Source: Pandoraea captiosa
Lineage (GTDB): Bacteria; Pseudomonadota; Gammaproteobacteria; Burkholderiales; Burkholderiaceae
Assembly: GCF_902459775.1 (NCBI RefSeq)
Contig: NZ_CABPSQ010000001.1
Coordinates: 372,001-436,000, forward strand
Direction of reading: 5' to 3'
Length of the DNA: 64,000 nt
The stretch's first letter is position 1, and each line of letters starts with the position of its first letter. A program made the position numbers and the translations under genes. Shown piece by piece: positions 8,050 to 17,712 of this stretch. The notes under the pieces are model-generated. The model saw only the letters and a program-made list of their open reading frames with translations. It searched no databases and had not been told where the DNA came from.

Positions 8050-10200
8050 ATGTTCAATAAAGTCGTGAAGTCTTTCCAGTGGGGACAAAACACGGTTCGC
8101 ATGGAGACGGGTGAGATTGCTCGCCAGGCCTCCGGTGCCGTGCTCGTCGACATGGACGATACGGTGGTGCTCGCCACGGTTGTCGGCGCAAAGAAGGCCA
8201 AGGCTGGCCAGGATTTCTTCCCGCTGACGGTCGATTATCTGGAAAAGACTTACGCCGCCGGCAAGATCCCGGGTGGCTTCTTCAAGCGTGAAGGCCGTCC
8301 GTCGGAAAACGAAACGCTGACGTCGCGCCTGATCGATCGCCCGATTCGCCCGCTGTTCCCGGAAGGCTTCTACAACGAAGTCCAGGTCGTGGTGCAAGTC
8401 GTGTCGCTGAATCCGGAAGTGCCGGCCGATATCCCGGCCCTCATCGGCGCCTCGGCTGCGCTGGCCATCTCGGGTCTGCCGTTCAATGGCCCGGTCGGTG
8501 CCGCCCGTGTGGCCTATGTCGACAGCCAGTACGTGCTCAACCCGTCGCGCGAACAAATCGCCAAGTCGAAGCTCGACCTGGTCGTTGCCGGTACGGAACA
8601 AGCGGTGCTGATGGTGGAATCGGAAGCGCAAGAGCTGCCGGAAGATGTGATGCTGGGCGCCGTGGTGTTCGGTCACGAACAGATGCAAACGGCCATCAAC
8701 GCCATTCACGACCTGGTGCGTGACGGTGGCAAGGCCGAGTGGGAATGGGCGCCGGCTGCCAAGAACGAAGCGCTGATCGCGCAAGTCAGCGAACTGGCCG
8801 AAGGTCCGCTGCGCGCGGCCTACCAGACGCGTGAAAAGCAAGCTCGTACGCAACAACTGCGTGCCGTGAGCACGGACGTCATCGCCAAGCTGGCTGAAGC
8901 TGCCGCTGCCAAGGGCGAAGCGGCGCCGGACGAAATCGAAGTCGGCAACATTCTGTTCGACCTGGAAGCCAAGATCGTGCGTAGCCAGATTCTGGCTGGC
9001 GAGCCGCGTATCGACGGCCGCGACACGCGCACGGTGCGTCCGATCACTATCCGCACCGGCGTGCTGCCGCGCGCTCACGGCTCGGCCCTGTTCACGCGTG
9101 GTGAAACGCAGGCACTCGTGGTGGCTACGCTGGGCACCAAGAGCGACGAGCAGATCATCGACGCGCTGCAAGGCGAGTACCGTGATCGCTTCATGCTGCA
9201 CTACAACTTCCCGCCGTTCTCGACGGGCGAAACCGGTCGCGTGGGTTCGCCCAAGCGTCGCGAAATCGGTCACGGCCGTCTGGCCAAGCGTGCCCTGGTG
9301 GCATGCCTGCCGGGCGCCGACGATTTCGGTTATACGGTGCGTGTGGTGTCGGAAATCACGGAATCGAACGGTTCGTCGTCGATGGCTTCGGTCTGCGGCG
9401 GTAGCCTCGCCATGATGGACGCCGGTGTGCCGCTGACCTCGCCGGTCGCCGGTATCGCCATGGGCCTGATCCTCGAAGGCAACAAGTTTGCCGTGCTGAC
9501 CGACATTCTCGGCGACGAAGATCACCTGGGCGACATGGACTTCAAGGTGGCAGGTACGTCCAACGGCGTGACCGCACTTCAGATGGACATCAAGATCCAG
9601 GGCATCACCAAGGAAATCATGCAGGTCGCACTGGCGCAAGCCAAGGAAGGCCGTCTGCATATCCTCGCCAAGATGACGGAAGCCCAGTCGGGCGTTCGCA
9701 CGGAGCTGTCGGAATTCGCGCCGCGCATGGTCACCATCAAGATCAACCCGGAAAAGATCCGTGACGTGATCGGCAAGGGCGGTTCGGTGATTCGCGCGCT
9801 GACGGAAGAGACCGGCACGAGCATCGACATTTCGGACGACGGCGTGGTCACCATCGCCAGCCCGAGCGCGGAAGGCATTGCCGAAGCGAAGCGTCGTATC
9901 GAACTGATCACCGTGGAAGTCGAAGTGGGTCAGGTCTACGACGGCACCGTGCTCAAGCTGCTCGAGTTCGGCGCGATCGTCTCGGTCCTGCCGGGCAAGG
10001 ACGGTCTGCTGCACATCTCGGAAATCGCCAACGAGCGCATCAAGGACATCAACGAGTACGTCAAGGAAGGTCAGGCCGTACGCGTGAAGGTGATCCAGCA
10101 GGACGACAAGGGTCGCCTGCGTCTGTCGCACAAGGCGTTGACCGAAGAAGAGAAGCAGGGCGGTTCGCTGCTCGTCAAGCGCGAAGGCGACGCTCAGTAA
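8050..10200 (+). CDS. pnp: Polynucleotide phosphorylase
   Basis: A 716-residue 3'-5' exoribonuclease that degrades RNA using phosphate and is part of the degradosome. Two RNase PH domains (about 1-145 and 310-545) flank an alpha-helical linker; the catalytic [12 protein letters not shown] loop lies at about 488-499 in the second. A KH domain with GKGG (about 555-612) and an S1 domain (about 622-690) follow. Start at 8050 follows ATAGGAG seven bases upstream; the frame is open further upstream through the repeat array but without homology. A strong terminator follows. Confidence 0.98.
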   Translation: MFNKVVKSFQWGQNTVRMETGEIARQASGAVLVDMDDTVVLATVVGAKKAKAGQDFFPLTVDYLEKTYAAGKIPGGFFKREGRPSENETLTSRLIDRPIRPLFPEGFYNEVQVVVQVVSLNPEVPADIPALIGASAALAISGLPFNGPVGAARVAYVDSQYVLNPSREQIAKSKLDLVVAGTEQAVLMVESEAQELPEDVMLGAVVFGHEQMQTAINAIHDLVRDGGKAEWEWAPAAKNEALIAQVSELAEGPLRAAYQTREKQARTQQLRAVSTDVIAKLAEAAAAKGEAAPDEIEVGNILFDLEAKIVRSQILAGEPRIDGRDTRTVRPITIRTGVLPRAHGSALFTRGETQALVVATLGTKSDEQIIDALQGEYRDRFMLHYNFPPFSTGETGRVGSPKRREIGHGRLAKRALVACLPGADDFGYTVRVVSEITESNGSSSMASVCGGSLAMMDAGVPLTSPVAGIAMGLILEGNKFAVLTDILGDEDHLGDMDFKVAGTSNGVTALQMDIKIQGITKEIMQVALAQAKEGRLHILAKMTEAQSGVRTELSEFAPRMVTIKINPEKIRDVIGKGGSVIRALTEETGTSIDISDDGVVTIASPSAEGIAEAKRRIELITVEVEVGQVYDGTVLKLLEFGAIVSVLPGKDGLLHISEIANERIKDINEYVKEGQAVRVKVIQQDDKGRLRLSHKALTEEEKQGGSLLVKREGDAQ

Positions 10201-10293
10201 GAACGGGCGTCCAGATGTCATCACCCGGCGCGGCGCGAGTGCGTGCCGCCGCCGTGGAAGGATGACGCTAGGACGACGATGGACGATAGGAAG

Positions 10294-10321
10294 CGGCGAC
10301 TCATTCGAGTCGCCGTTTTTT
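10294..10321 (+). terminator. Rho-independent terminator of pnp
   Basis: A 9-bp stem CGGCGACTC/GAGTCGCCG (10294-10302 and 10307-10315) with loop ATTC is followed by TTTTTT. Confidence 0.92.
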
Positions 10322-10372
10322 CATCTTTCGCACGGATTCGCAAAATAATGCGGAAAAAATGCGAGAAGGGTA

Positions 10373-10401
10373 TTTACAGGAAATGGGTTTGTCATTAGAA
10401 T
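10373..10401 (+). promoter_or_regulatory. Promoter of tRNA-Ala
   Basis: TTTACA (10373-10378) and TAGAAT (10396-10401) at a 17-base spacing, 18 bases before the tRNA. The same TAGAAT -10 is used before tRNA-Glu and tRNA-Val. Confidence 0.75.
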
Positions 10402-10418
10402 CTCATTTCTCTGTTCGG

Positions 10419-10494
<76 letters not shown>

Positions 10495-10576
10495 CGGATT
10501 CCGAGGCTTGATTTTCAGGCTGCGTCGAAAGAGCAAGATTCTTGCAAAAACGATGCAAAAAACTTGAAAATAAAGC

Positions 10577-10605
10577 TTCACAAGCGAAGAAATGTTGTTT
10601 AGAAT
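10577..10605 (+). promoter_or_regulatory. Promoter of tRNA-Glu
   Basis: TTCACA (10577-10582) and TAGAAT (10600-10605) with a 17-base spacer, 59 bases before the tRNA, leaving room for a processed 5' leader. Confidence 0.7.
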
Positions 10606-10664
10606 GGCGTTCTTCGCGAAATGCAGTAAGCAGTTAGCGAAACAGACAAAGTTTTGACGATTTT

Positions 10665-10740
10665 GTCCCCTTCGTCTAGAGGCCTAGGACATCACCCTTT
10701 CACGGTGAGTACAGGGGTTCGAATCCCCTAGGGGACGCCA
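10665..10740 (+). tRNA. tRNA-Glu (anticodon TTC)
   Basis: A 76-nt tRNA with acceptor GTCCCCT/AGGGGAC, anticodon loop CTTTCAC carrying TTC, GGTTCGAATCC T-arm, discriminator G and encoded CCA. Confidence 0.97.
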
Positions 10741-10798
10741 GAATTGGTGCCGGTAGCGAGTCGGTATCAGTTTGAAAATGCCAAGCAGTTGGTGGCGT

Positions 10799-10829
10799 AA
10801 AGCCCGCTGAAAGTTAGGCGGGTTTTTTT
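10799..10829 (+). terminator. Terminator-like hairpin directly before tRNA-Asp
   Basis: AAGCCCGC pairs with GCGGGTTT (one G-T pair) and runs into seven Ts, ending nine bases before the first tRNA-Asp gene. Confidence 0.7.
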
Positions 10830-10838
10830 GTCGGTTTT

Positions 10839-10915
10839 GGAGCGGTAGTTCAGTTGGTTAGAATACCGGCCTGTCACGCCGGGGGTCGCGGGTTCGAGCC
10901 CCGTCCGCTCCGCCA
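10839..10915 (+). tRNA. tRNA-Asp (anticodon GTC), copy 1
   Basis: A 77-nt tRNA with acceptor GGAGCGG/CCGCTCC, anticodon GTC in the loop CTGTCAC, T-arm GGTTCGAGCC, discriminator G and CCA. Its sequence is identical to copy 2. Confidence 0.97.
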
Positions 10916-11014
10916 AAACCTACGAAGTTCGGTGATCTGCGCGTGAAAACGCTGCAACGCCGGGCAACTAGCAGGAAAGCAAAGTGAGTGACATCACGAT
11001 GCTGCAGCAAGTTT

Positions 11015-11091
11015 GGAGCGGTAGTTCAGTTGGTTAGAATACCGGCCTGTCACGCCGGGGGTCGCGGGTTCGAGCCCCGTCCGCTCCGCCA
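11015..11091 (+). tRNA. tRNA-Asp (anticodon GTC), copy 2
   Basis: Identical to copy 1 over 77 nt. The 99-base spacer between the copies shows no clear promoter, so both are probably made from one transcript. Confidence 0.97.
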
Positions 11092-11098
11092 AACGAAG

Positions 11099-11131
11099 AA
11101 AGCCCAGGCTTAACCGCCTGGGCTTTTTTTA
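11099..11131 (+). terminator. Terminator of the tRNA cluster
   Basis: AGCCCAGGC (11101-11109) pairs with GCCTGGGCT (11116-11124), extended by A-T pairs, followed by T6. The 236 bases after it up to gudD show nothing supportable. Confidence 0.9.
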
Positions 11132-11367
11132 TCCTCATCGTCTCTTCCGCTTGGGACGTTACGCCGTATTCCGACACCTCGCAATGAGGTTTGACGGGCG
11201 TATCGATATCCCAATTTTTTCCGCCTCGTCGTGACTTGAATTGCCTTGCGGCGTTTTCGCGTACTTCGTCGGAAATTCGCACATCGCGCGCATGGCGCAT
11301 TAGCGATGTCGGGGCGTCCGGTATGTGGCCTGCGGACACCCCCGTATTCACTTTCGCATTGGGTTCG

Positions 11368-12696
11368 TCAGCGCACAAGACACGGGCGTTTCGGATCGAA
11401 TTTCCAGTCCGCAATGAGATATTGCATGGCAACGCTATCGTCGCGCGCACCGAGTCCGTGTTCGAGGTAAAGCGCGTGCGCCGCTTCCACGGCATCCATA
11501 TCGAGCGTGACACCGAGGCCGGGAGAGGTCGGCACCTGTACGTTGCCGCCGACGATCTGCAGCGGGTTCTTCGTAAGGTACTGACCATCCTGCCAGATCC
11601 AGTGCGTATCGATCGCCGTAATCCTGCCCGGCGCAGCTGCCGCAACGTGCGTGAACATAGCCAGGGAGACATCGAAGTGATTGTTCGAATGGGAGCCCCA
11701 TGTCAGGCCCCAGTCATGGCACATCTGGGCAACGCGCACGGAGCCTTGCATGGTCCAGAAGTGCGGGTCCGCCAGCGGAATGTCGACCGATTGCAGTTGA
11801 ATGGCGTGGCCCATCTGCCGCCAATCCGTCGCGATCATGTTGGTCGCTGTCGGTAGTCCGGTCGCGCGACGGAACTCCGCCATGATCTCGCGTCCCGAAT
11901 AGCCGTTCTCCGCGCCGCAGGGGTCCTCCGCGTAGGCCAGCACGTCGTGCTTGTCGCGGCACAACTGCACCGCTTGTGCGAGCGACCAGGCGCCATTCGG
12001 ATCGAGCGTGATGCGTGCTTGCGGGAAGCGTTTCGCGAGCGCGGTGACGGCTTCGATCTCCGCTTCGCCATCGAGCACGCCGCCTTTGAGTTTGAAGTCG
12101 TGAAAGCCATAACGCTCATGGGCAGCTTCGGCGAGGCGCACCACGGCATCCGGCGTCATGGCCACTTCGGTGCGAACGCGCTCCCAATCGTCGCGCGCGT
12201 CCCGGTTGTCGGCGTAAGGGAGGTCGGTGGCGCGACGCTCACCGATGAAGAACAGATAGCCTAGCATCGCGACCTCGCTGCGCTGCTGGCCTTCGCCGAG
12301 CAGTGCGGCGACGGGGACTTCCAGGTGCTGACCCAGCAGATCGAGCAGCGCGGCTTCGAGCGCGGTGACAGCGTGGATCGTTGTGCGCAGGTCGAAGGTT
12401 TGCAGACCGCGCCCGCCGGCGTCGCGCTCCGCGAACACGCGACGTGTTTGGCCGAGAATCGCCTGAATGTTCGCCACGGATTGCCCGACGACATAGGGGT
12501 GTGCGTCTTCCAGCGTCTTGCGAATCGATTCTCCGCCGGGGACTTCTCCAACGCCGACATGCCCGGCACTGTCCTGAAGAATGACAAGGTTGCGGGTGAA
12601 GAACGGCGCGTGCGCGCCGCTCAGGTTCAGCAGCATGCTGTCGCGACCCGCGACGGGAATGACGCGCAATTCGGTGACGATGGGGGTTCGGCTCAT
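11368..12696 (-). CDS. gudD: Glucarate dehydratase
   Basis: A 442-residue enolase-superfamily enzyme that dehydrates D-glucarate to 5-keto-4-deoxy-D-glucarate. It matches GudD almost end to end: [13 protein letters not shown] near residue 25, [20 protein letters not shown] at about 92-111, the catalytic lysine motif DFKLKGG at about 200, metal-ligand DPNGAW at about 235 and [14 protein letters not shown], and the [10 protein letters not shown] histidine near 340. No sugar-acid transporter or aldolase gene is adjacent, so the pathway must be completed elsewhere. Two inverted-repeat operator candidates lie upstream. Confidence 0.96.
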   Translation of the reverse strand: MSRTPIVTELRVIPVAGRDSMLLNLSGAHAPFFTRNLVILQDSAGHVGVGEVPGGESIRKTLEDAHPYVVGQSVANIQAILGQTRRVFAERDAGGRGLQTFDLRTTIHAVTALEAALLDLLGQHLEVPVAALLGEGQQRSEVAMLGYLFFIGERRATDLPYADNRDARDDWERVRTEVAMTPDAVVRLAEAAHERYGFHDFKLKGGVLDGEAEIEAVTALAKRFPQARITLDPNGAWSLAQAVQLCRDKHDVLAYAEDPCGAENGYSGREIMAEFRRATGLPTATNMIATDWRQMGHAIQLQSVDIPLADPHFWTMQGSVRVAQMCHDWGLTWGSHSNNHFDVSLAMFTHVAAAAPGRITAIDTHWIWQDGQYLTKNPLQIVGGNVQVPTSPGLGVTLDMDAVEAAHALYLEHGLGARDDSVAMQYLIADWKFDPKRPCLVR

Positions 12697-12751
12697 GGCA
12701 GGGAACGGTGATCAGACCAAAGGGAGTCAGTGGTTGCGACATGCGACACTG

Positions 12752-12769
12752 TTGTATGTCGTCAGACAA
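12752..12769. promoter_or_regulatory. Candidate GntR-type operator upstream of gudD
   Basis: TTGTATGTCGTCAGACAA is symmetric at 14 of 18 positions and lies 56-73 bases upstream of the gudD start, just downstream of an AT-rich TAAAAT on the minus strand. TTGT...ACAA dyads of this kind are typical of FadR-subfamily GntR regulators, which often control sugar-acid genes. No such regulator is encoded in the window. Confidence 0.5.
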
Positions 12770-12895
12770 CATTTTATGGAAAGTTCCCTGACTTGCCTTT
12801 GAGGGTATACCCGTCTGCGCATGAACATAACGCCGGGTAACGAAGAGATGGGTTGAGCGGGCTGCCGGAATGACCGAAGGGGGCGGGCAATCATC

Positions 12896-12908
12896 GTTGT
12901 CGTACAAC
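12896..12908. promoter_or_regulatory. Second TTGT-ACAA inverted repeat near gudD
   Basis: GTTGT-CGT-ACAAC is a perfect 5-bp inverted repeat with a three-base centre, about 130 bases upstream of the first gudD operator candidate and sharing its ends. Confidence 0.3.
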
Positions 12909-12950
12909 TGATTGGCGATTCGCCGGCCAACGACCTCGTTGGCGCCGTCG

Positions 12951-14303
12951 TCAGCGGGCTTTGACGTGCACGACCCAGCGCAAATACAACAGCAACCCGA
13001 CGGCGGCCACGGCCACGCTCGCGCTGTTGGCGGCCCAGAAGCCCGTCGCCCCGTGCAGCCATGCAGGGGAGAGCCCGCCGACGTCGAAGCCCAGTACATA
13101 GCCGCCGCCAAGACCGACTCCCCACAGCGAGAGCGCATAGATGACGGTCGGCACGACGGCTACCTTCCAGGCACGCAACACGAAGACGGCGTTGACTTGA
13201 AGGGCGTCGAAGATGTGATAAATCGCAACGATGGCAAGCAGTGGCGTCGTGACGGCGGCGACCAGCGGATCGGATGTGTATGCCGCAAGCACCAGCGAAC
13301 GACCGCACCACATCGCCGCGGCCATCACCAGCCCCAGCGTGCCCGCGAGCTCGACACCTCGGCGTCCCACCAATTGCGCCGCAATGTAGTCACGTGACCC
13401 GATGGCTTGAGCGGTGAGTGTCGCCGTCGCGATGCCGATCGACATGGGCAGCATGTACATGAGCGCACCGAGGTTCGCGGCGATCTGATGACCGGCAAGC
13501 GTCACGTCGCCCAGGCGGGCGATGAAGATCGCCATAAACGAGTAGGCCGTAACTTCGATCAGGTAACTCAGCCCCATTGGCACACCGAGTTTGAGCAGTG
13601 CGCGGATGGCCTGCCATTGCGGCCAGCAGAATCTCGTAAAAACGCCGAATTCGCGCAGCGTCGGATGGCGCGCCATCAGCACGAGCCCCAGCGCGCATGA
13701 CACCCAGTTGATGGCGGTCGTCGCGATGGCGCAGCCGGTACTGCCCAACGCCGGAATGCCGAGTCGTTCGACGCCGTAAATCAGCGCAAGATTGAGCGGC
13801 ACCTTGAGCGCGAGCCCCGTCACCTGAATGACCATCACGATGCGCGGTTGCGCAACGGCGGTCGAAAGCGACGAATACACGCGGAACAACATCGCTGCAG
13901 GCAGCCCGTAGGCAAGCACATGCAGGTAGGCGCTTGCGCGGGCTTCGAGTTCCGGCGTGGCCTGCGAGAGCCGCAGAATGAACTGTGGGTTCGACAGCAC
14001 CAGAATGCCGGGGATCGCGAGGAATAGCGCCAGCCAGAAGGTCTGGCGCACTTCCTCGCCGATAGCCGAGCGCTCGCCGGCGCCGTACAACTGCGCGGCG
14101 ATGGGGGAGAGGGCGACCAGAATGCCCATCAGGCCGACATACACGGTGATGTAGATCGAGCCGCCGAGCGCGAGCGATGCGAGGTCGAATGCCGAGGCAC
14201 GTCCGACCATCGCGGTGTCCATTACCCCGAAAGCGATGACGGCGAGCTGACCGATCAGGACAGGCCATGCGAGCGCGGCAATGCGTTTGATGTCTTGCCA
14301 CAT
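12951..14303 (-). CDS. MATE family multidrug efflux transporter (NorM type)
   Basis: A 450-residue inner-membrane antiporter with about 12 membrane helices in two MatE halves. The N-terminal LAWPVLIGQLAVIAFGVMDTAMVGR and the VALSPIAAQLYGAGE segment are typical of NorM proteins, which exchange Na+ or H+ for cationic drugs. I start at ATG 14303, matching the family's N-terminus; a TTG at 14330 just after the upstream stop is possible. It follows the glycosyltransferase gene by 27 bases, so they are likely cotranscribed. Substrate unknown. Confidence 0.9.
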   Translation of the reverse strand: MWQDIKRIAALAWPVLIGQLAVIAFGVMDTAMVGRASAFDLASLALGGSIYITVYVGLMGILVALSPIAAQLYGAGERSAIGEEVRQTFWLALFLAIPGILVLSNPQFILRLSQATPELEARASAYLHVLAYGLPAAMLFRVYSSLSTAVAQPRIVMVIQVTGLALKVPLNLALIYGVERLGIPALGSTGCAIATTAINWVSCALGLVLMARHPTLREFGVFTRFCWPQWQAIRALLKLGVPMGLSYLIEVTAYSFMAIFIARLGDVTLAGHQIAANLGALMYMLPMSIGIATATLTAQAIGSRDYIAAQLVGRRGVELAGTLGLVMAAAMWCGRSLVLAAYTSDPLVAAVTTPLLAIVAIYHIFDALQVNAVFVLRAWKVAVVPTVIYALSLWGVGLGGGYVLGFDVGGLSPAWLHGATGFWAANSASVAVAAVGLLLYLRWVVHVKAR

Positions 14304-14330
14304 GGTGGGGACGGTAGGGTTTGCAGCCAA

Positions 14331-16061
14331 TCAGCGCGGGCGCGCTGCGCGCCGCCAGGGACGTTCTTGCAACACATACAGGCGGAAGCGCTCGTCGCGG
14401 TCAGCCGCACGGCGGCCCTCCCACAGCTGTCGCCATTCGTACGGTGCGAGCGACAGTGGTTCGCTGTAGTCCTGAGAATCCTGACGCAGCAGCACGTCGC
14501 AATCGTCGTCGGACGAGCCGAAGCGCATGTTGCCGAAGTAGGCGAACGACGCGAGCTGTGCGTCGCCCACCCGTGCCGTGCGAATGCAGGTGTAGTCGGC
14601 CGGCAGATGCGCCGTGATTTGTGCGGCCACGTCCCGATACGTTCTGCCGTAGTTCACGACCGGCAGCCAAAGCGTCATGAGCAGCACCCACATGAGGGTG
14701 GTGCCGCCGGATGAGAGCACCACACTGCGCCACAGCACCTTGGGGCTGCGCGACACCCGCCACGCCACCAGTGCCACCCACGCGCCGGTGACGATGAGGG
14801 CGCTGATCAGCGTGATCCAGCTGAATTCCGGCTGAAAGCCCGGTACCAGGCGCCGCAGGTTGCGTGCTGTCGAGGCGGGGAAGCCCGTAATACCGGCCAG
14901 CCAGACGATCCACACGAAGCCGGCCAGCACGGTAAAAGACAGCACGGCGAACCAGTCGATGGCGTTGACCGTGCCGCGCTTGAGGGTGGGCAGGCCGAAC
15001 GCGGCAATGATCGAGAGCGCCGGCAACACGAGCATGAAGAGCTGGTTGCCCTGATGTGCTTGCAACACGATCAGCACCAGCAGGGTCACGGCAAAGACGA
15101 GCGAGATCGCGATGTGCGGCGCGCGTCGCATGCCGCGCCACGAATACAGCGACCAGGCGGCGAGCGGCCACGCCGGCCAGGCGAACAGCGCGAGGTTCTT
15201 GGCGATGTAGCTAAGCGAGCTGAGTGTCGGGCCACTGAAAGCGTCGACGCCGATATCGGCCCATTCGCCGAGCCAGCGGCGCGCACCGTCGGCAAACTTG
15301 AGTGCGGCAAGCGGCCAGGTGCAGGCAATGAGCAGTGTGATCGGCGTGGAGACCAGCAACAACATGCGCAGCGGCAGCGCCCGGCAAACGATGGCCGCGA
15401 CGACGCCGGCGATCCACAGCGAGAGCGTCATCAATGGCGACGACGCGAGCGCCATGCCGCCCAGTGCCAGACCGAACCACACGGCGCCCTGGCGCGGCTT
15501 GTCGAGGCTCCGTACGAGACCGTAGATCGCCATCGAGATGAGCGTGAGTTGGCCGACCGTGGCCGTCGTCTCATGGCCGCGCTCGGCCAGCCCGAAGCAG
15601 GCGAGCAGAATCAGCAGCGCGCCGTCAGCCAGCGTGCGGCCGTAGTCGCGGGGTTCCGGTTCCCCGCCGAAGGCGTATTTGAACGGTTGGACTTCCGGGC
15701 GGCGGCCGAGCAGATAGGTGCCATACCAGATGAACGTGCACGTAATGTAGAAGCAAAGACCCGTGACGATGCGTGCGGCGTCGGGAGCATCGAGCCAGGA
15801 GAAGGCGCGGATGGCGAGCGCGCCCAGCCACGAGACGAGCGGGCCGTTGTCGTAAATCGGCTTGCCGGCAATGTTCGGCAGCAGCCAGTCTGCCAGATGG
15901 CCGTGGGCCATCGTCCACATGATGCCGAACCCGGCAGCGTCTTCGTTTTTCCACGGGTCGCGACCAAACAACCCCGCCAGCACATAAATGACGCAAATGG
16001 CGATCAGCAGCGAACGCGGTAGCGCGCTGGTAGCGGAGGCGGTGATGCGAACTCGTTTCAT
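14331..16061 (-). CDS. ArnT/GT39-type glycosyltransferase, polytopic membrane protein
   Basis: A 576-residue protein with an N-terminal membrane anchor, then GRDPWKNEDAAGFGIMWTMAHG, the acidic first-loop motif typical of ArnT/PMT-type (GT-C fold) enzymes, and about 10 further hydrophobic segments; a soluble C-terminal portion follows (about 490-576). GT-C enzymes move a sugar from a polyprenyl-phosphate donor to lipid A, protein or another acceptor; donor and acceptor cannot be told here. Start at 16061 is the first ATG giving a charged N-terminus and membrane segment. It lies between rpmE and the MATE gene on the minus strand. Confidence 0.8.
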   Translation of the reverse strand: MKRVRITASATSALPRSLLIAICVIYVLAGLFGRDPWKNEDAAGFGIMWTMAHGHLADWLLPNIAGKPIYDNGPLVSWLGALAIRAFSWLDAPDAARIVTGLCFYITCTFIWYGTYLLGRRPEVQPFKYAFGGEPEPRDYGRTLADGALLILLACFGLAERGHETTATVGQLTLISMAIYGLVRSLDKPRQGAVWFGLALGGMALASSPLMTLSLWIAGVVAAIVCRALPLRMLLLVSTPITLLIACTWPLAALKFADGARRWLGEWADIGVDAFSGPTLSSLSYIAKNLALFAWPAWPLAAWSLYSWRGMRRAPHIAISLVFAVTLLVLIVLQAHQGNQLFMLVLPALSIIAAFGLPTLKRGTVNAIDWFAVLSFTVLAGFVWIVWLAGITGFPASTARNLRRLVPGFQPEFSWITLISALIVTGAWVALVAWRVSRSPKVLWRSVVLSSGGTTLMWVLLMTLWLPVVNYGRTYRDVAAQITAHLPADYTCIRTARVGDAQLASFAYFGNMRFGSSDDDCDVLLRQDSQDYSEPLSLAPYEWRQLWEGRRAADRDERFRLYVLQERPWRRAARPR

Positions 16062-16251
16062 AGGCAGTACGGCAGGACCGGCGGGATGGCCGGATCGGGA
16101 AAACTGAGGAGCGGGCCGGAATCGGCGCGCGGGCAAACTCGTGGTCAAGCCCGCAGCGACGCTCGGTATGTCATCGCACAGGCGCACCCGGGGTACCCGG
16201 AAAAGCCGACAGTATGACAGTAACCGGTGGTGTGGCGCAGGGCAGAACCAA

Positions 16252-16279
16252 GAAAAAAGGGCAGCCTGAGCTGCCCTTT
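16252..16279 (-). terminator. Terminator of rpmE
   Basis: GGGCAGC/GCTGCCC (16259-16265 and 16270-16276) with loop CTGA; on the minus strand it is followed by a T-run (plus-strand A-run at 16253-16258). Confidence 0.8.
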
Positions 16280-16375
16280 CCAAAGCTTTTCGCAACGCGG
16301 GGGTATTGCCCCTGATGCGCTGGCCTGCAAACGTCTGTCAGGCCCCGCATCGCGTTGCGCGGTGTATCGCCAAAC

Positions 16376-16642
16376 TTAGGCGACCTTGCCGCCGGCGCGG
16401 GCGCCGAACTTCTTCTTGAACTTGTCGACGCGACCTTCAGCATCCATGATGCGGGTTTCGCCGGTGTAGAAGTTGTGCGATGCCGACGACGTATCCAGCT
16501 TCACGAGCGGGTATTCCTTGCCATCGACTTCGATGGTTTCCTTCGTCTGGATCGTCGAGCGCGAGATGAACTGGAAGTCGATGCCCGGGGTCATGTCCTT
16601 GAACACGACTTCGCGGTAATTCGGGTGAATGCCTTCTTTCAT
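16376..16642 (-). CDS. rpmE2: 50S ribosomal protein L31 type B
   Basis: An 88-residue ribosomal protein beginning [16 protein letters not shown] with SHNFYTGE at about 61-68. It lacks the CxxC zinc-binding cysteines of the type A form, which marks it as the zinc-free type B (RpmE2/YkgM-like). Start at 16642 follows AAGG about seven bases upstream. Where both types exist the type B copy is often Zur-regulated, but many Burkholderiaceae carry only this form, and no Zur box is evident here. It has its own terminator before the glycosyltransferase. Confidence 0.95.
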   Translation of the reverse strand: MKEGIHPNYREVVFKDMTPGIDFQFISRSTIQTKETIEVDGKEYPLVKLDTSSASHNFYTGETRIMDAEGRVDKFKKKFGARAGGKVA

Positions 16643-16791
16643 GATGGACCTTGAGTTAAGTCGGTAGCCAGTCTGCGCGAGCCCCTTGCCCGCTAACGCC
16701 ATCGCCGCCTTGCGACGGGAAACGCGTCAACCACTTTCCGGATTTGGAAAACGCGCATTATGCCATGAAAATCCCGATTTTCGCAAAGTTT

Positions 16792-17643
16792 TCATGGGGT
16801 TGCGGCAGCGCCGGGCGGCAGGGGCTCCTGGCCGTCGGGCGGCGTGGAGTGCTGCGCCGCCGGATCTTGCAGGAAATAGCGTGAAAAGAGCGCGTACAAG
16901 GTCGGATATTCGGCGAGAAAGGCCTCTGGGGCGACGAAGAAGGCTTCGGTGCATACGGCGAAAAACTCCGACTCGTGTTCCGTGGCATACGGATCGATCA
17001 GGGACGTCGATGCGAAGGCGTCCCACTCGGCCTCCGGCACGCTCGCCACCTGGTGGCAGAACGCCTCGTAGGCCGGGTCGAAGACCTCGCACCATGTCCC
17101 GGTCGTCAGATCGCCGTGCAGACGCCGCAACATGGGCGGCACGCCGTCGGCTTCGCCGTCTTCCATATCGATCTTGTGCGCGAACTCGTGGATGACGACG
17201 TTGTACGCCAGCACGTCGCTGGCCTGCACGTCCTGCCACGACAGCACGACGGGACCGCCGTCCCATGCCTCGCCGCTCGCCTCCTGCTCGACATCGTGTA
17301 CGACGCCCGCTTCGTCCTGCACCGTCTTGCGAATCAGAAATTCGCCCGGATACAGCACGATGCCGGTCCACCCCCGGTACAGCGCCGACGGCAGATTGAG
17401 GATCGGCAGGCAGGCCTGCGCGGCCACGGAGACGCACATGGCGTCCGTCAGCGCCAGATCGTGTGCGGTGGAGAAGTGCTTGCCAGCCAGGAACTCGGCG
17501 GCCAATGTCCGAAGCTTGGCCAGGTCGGCAGCGCTTCGTCTGGCGAGAAACGGCAATGCGCTCACGACCTCGTGCCAGACGGCATCGTCGATGGTCCTGG
17601 TGTGGTGGGAGAGTCCGAGACTGGCGAGCAGAGTCTTGAGCAT
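16792..17643 (-). CDS. mtfA: M90-family zinc metallopeptidase MtfA
   Basis: A 283-residue cytosolic protein with the zinc motif HEFAH (H152, E153, H156) followed by a third-ligand-type glutamate in the ESEFFAVCTEAFF helix (about 225-235). This is the M90 (MtfA/YeeI) pattern; in E. coli MtfA binds the glucose repressor Mlc and has aminopeptidase activity. Start is ATG 17643; a TTG at 17658 is the alternative. The C-terminus is proline-rich and divergent. It lies 69 bases downstream of the MFS gene and may be cotranscribed with it. Confidence 0.9.
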   Translation of the reverse strand: MLKTLLASLGLSHHTRTIDDAVWHEVVSALPFLARRSAADLAKLRTLAAEFLAGKHFSTAHDLALTDAMCVSVAAQACLPILNLPSALYRGWTGIVLYPGEFLIRKTVQDEAGVVHDVEQEASGEAWDGGPVVLSWQDVQASDVLAYNVVIHEFAHKIDMEDGEADGVPPMLRRLHGDLTTGTWCEVFDPAYEAFCHQVASVPEAEWDAFASTSLIDPYATEHESEFFAVCTEAFFVAPEAFLAEYPTLYALFSRYFLQDPAAQHSTPPDGQEPLPPGAAATP

Positions 17644-17712
17644 GACAGGCGTTGCCAAATTGGGCCGGGCGAGGTTGAGCGGTGTGCATGCGAGTGCAAT
17701 GACGCACAGATT

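Noticed and set aside
7990-10224. 744-codon frame antisense to pnp
   Set aside because: Shadow of pnp codon bias.
10839-11091. Identical tRNA-Asp copies as attL/attR of an element
   Set aside because: They are only 99 bases apart with no integrase or cargo between; simple gene duplication.
11034-11672. Frame ending with G-A-D-G-A-R-T-R-D-P-R-R-D-R-P-V-F
   Set aside because: This is the well-known antisense translation of tRNA-Asp and is not a protein; the rest lies antisense to gudD.
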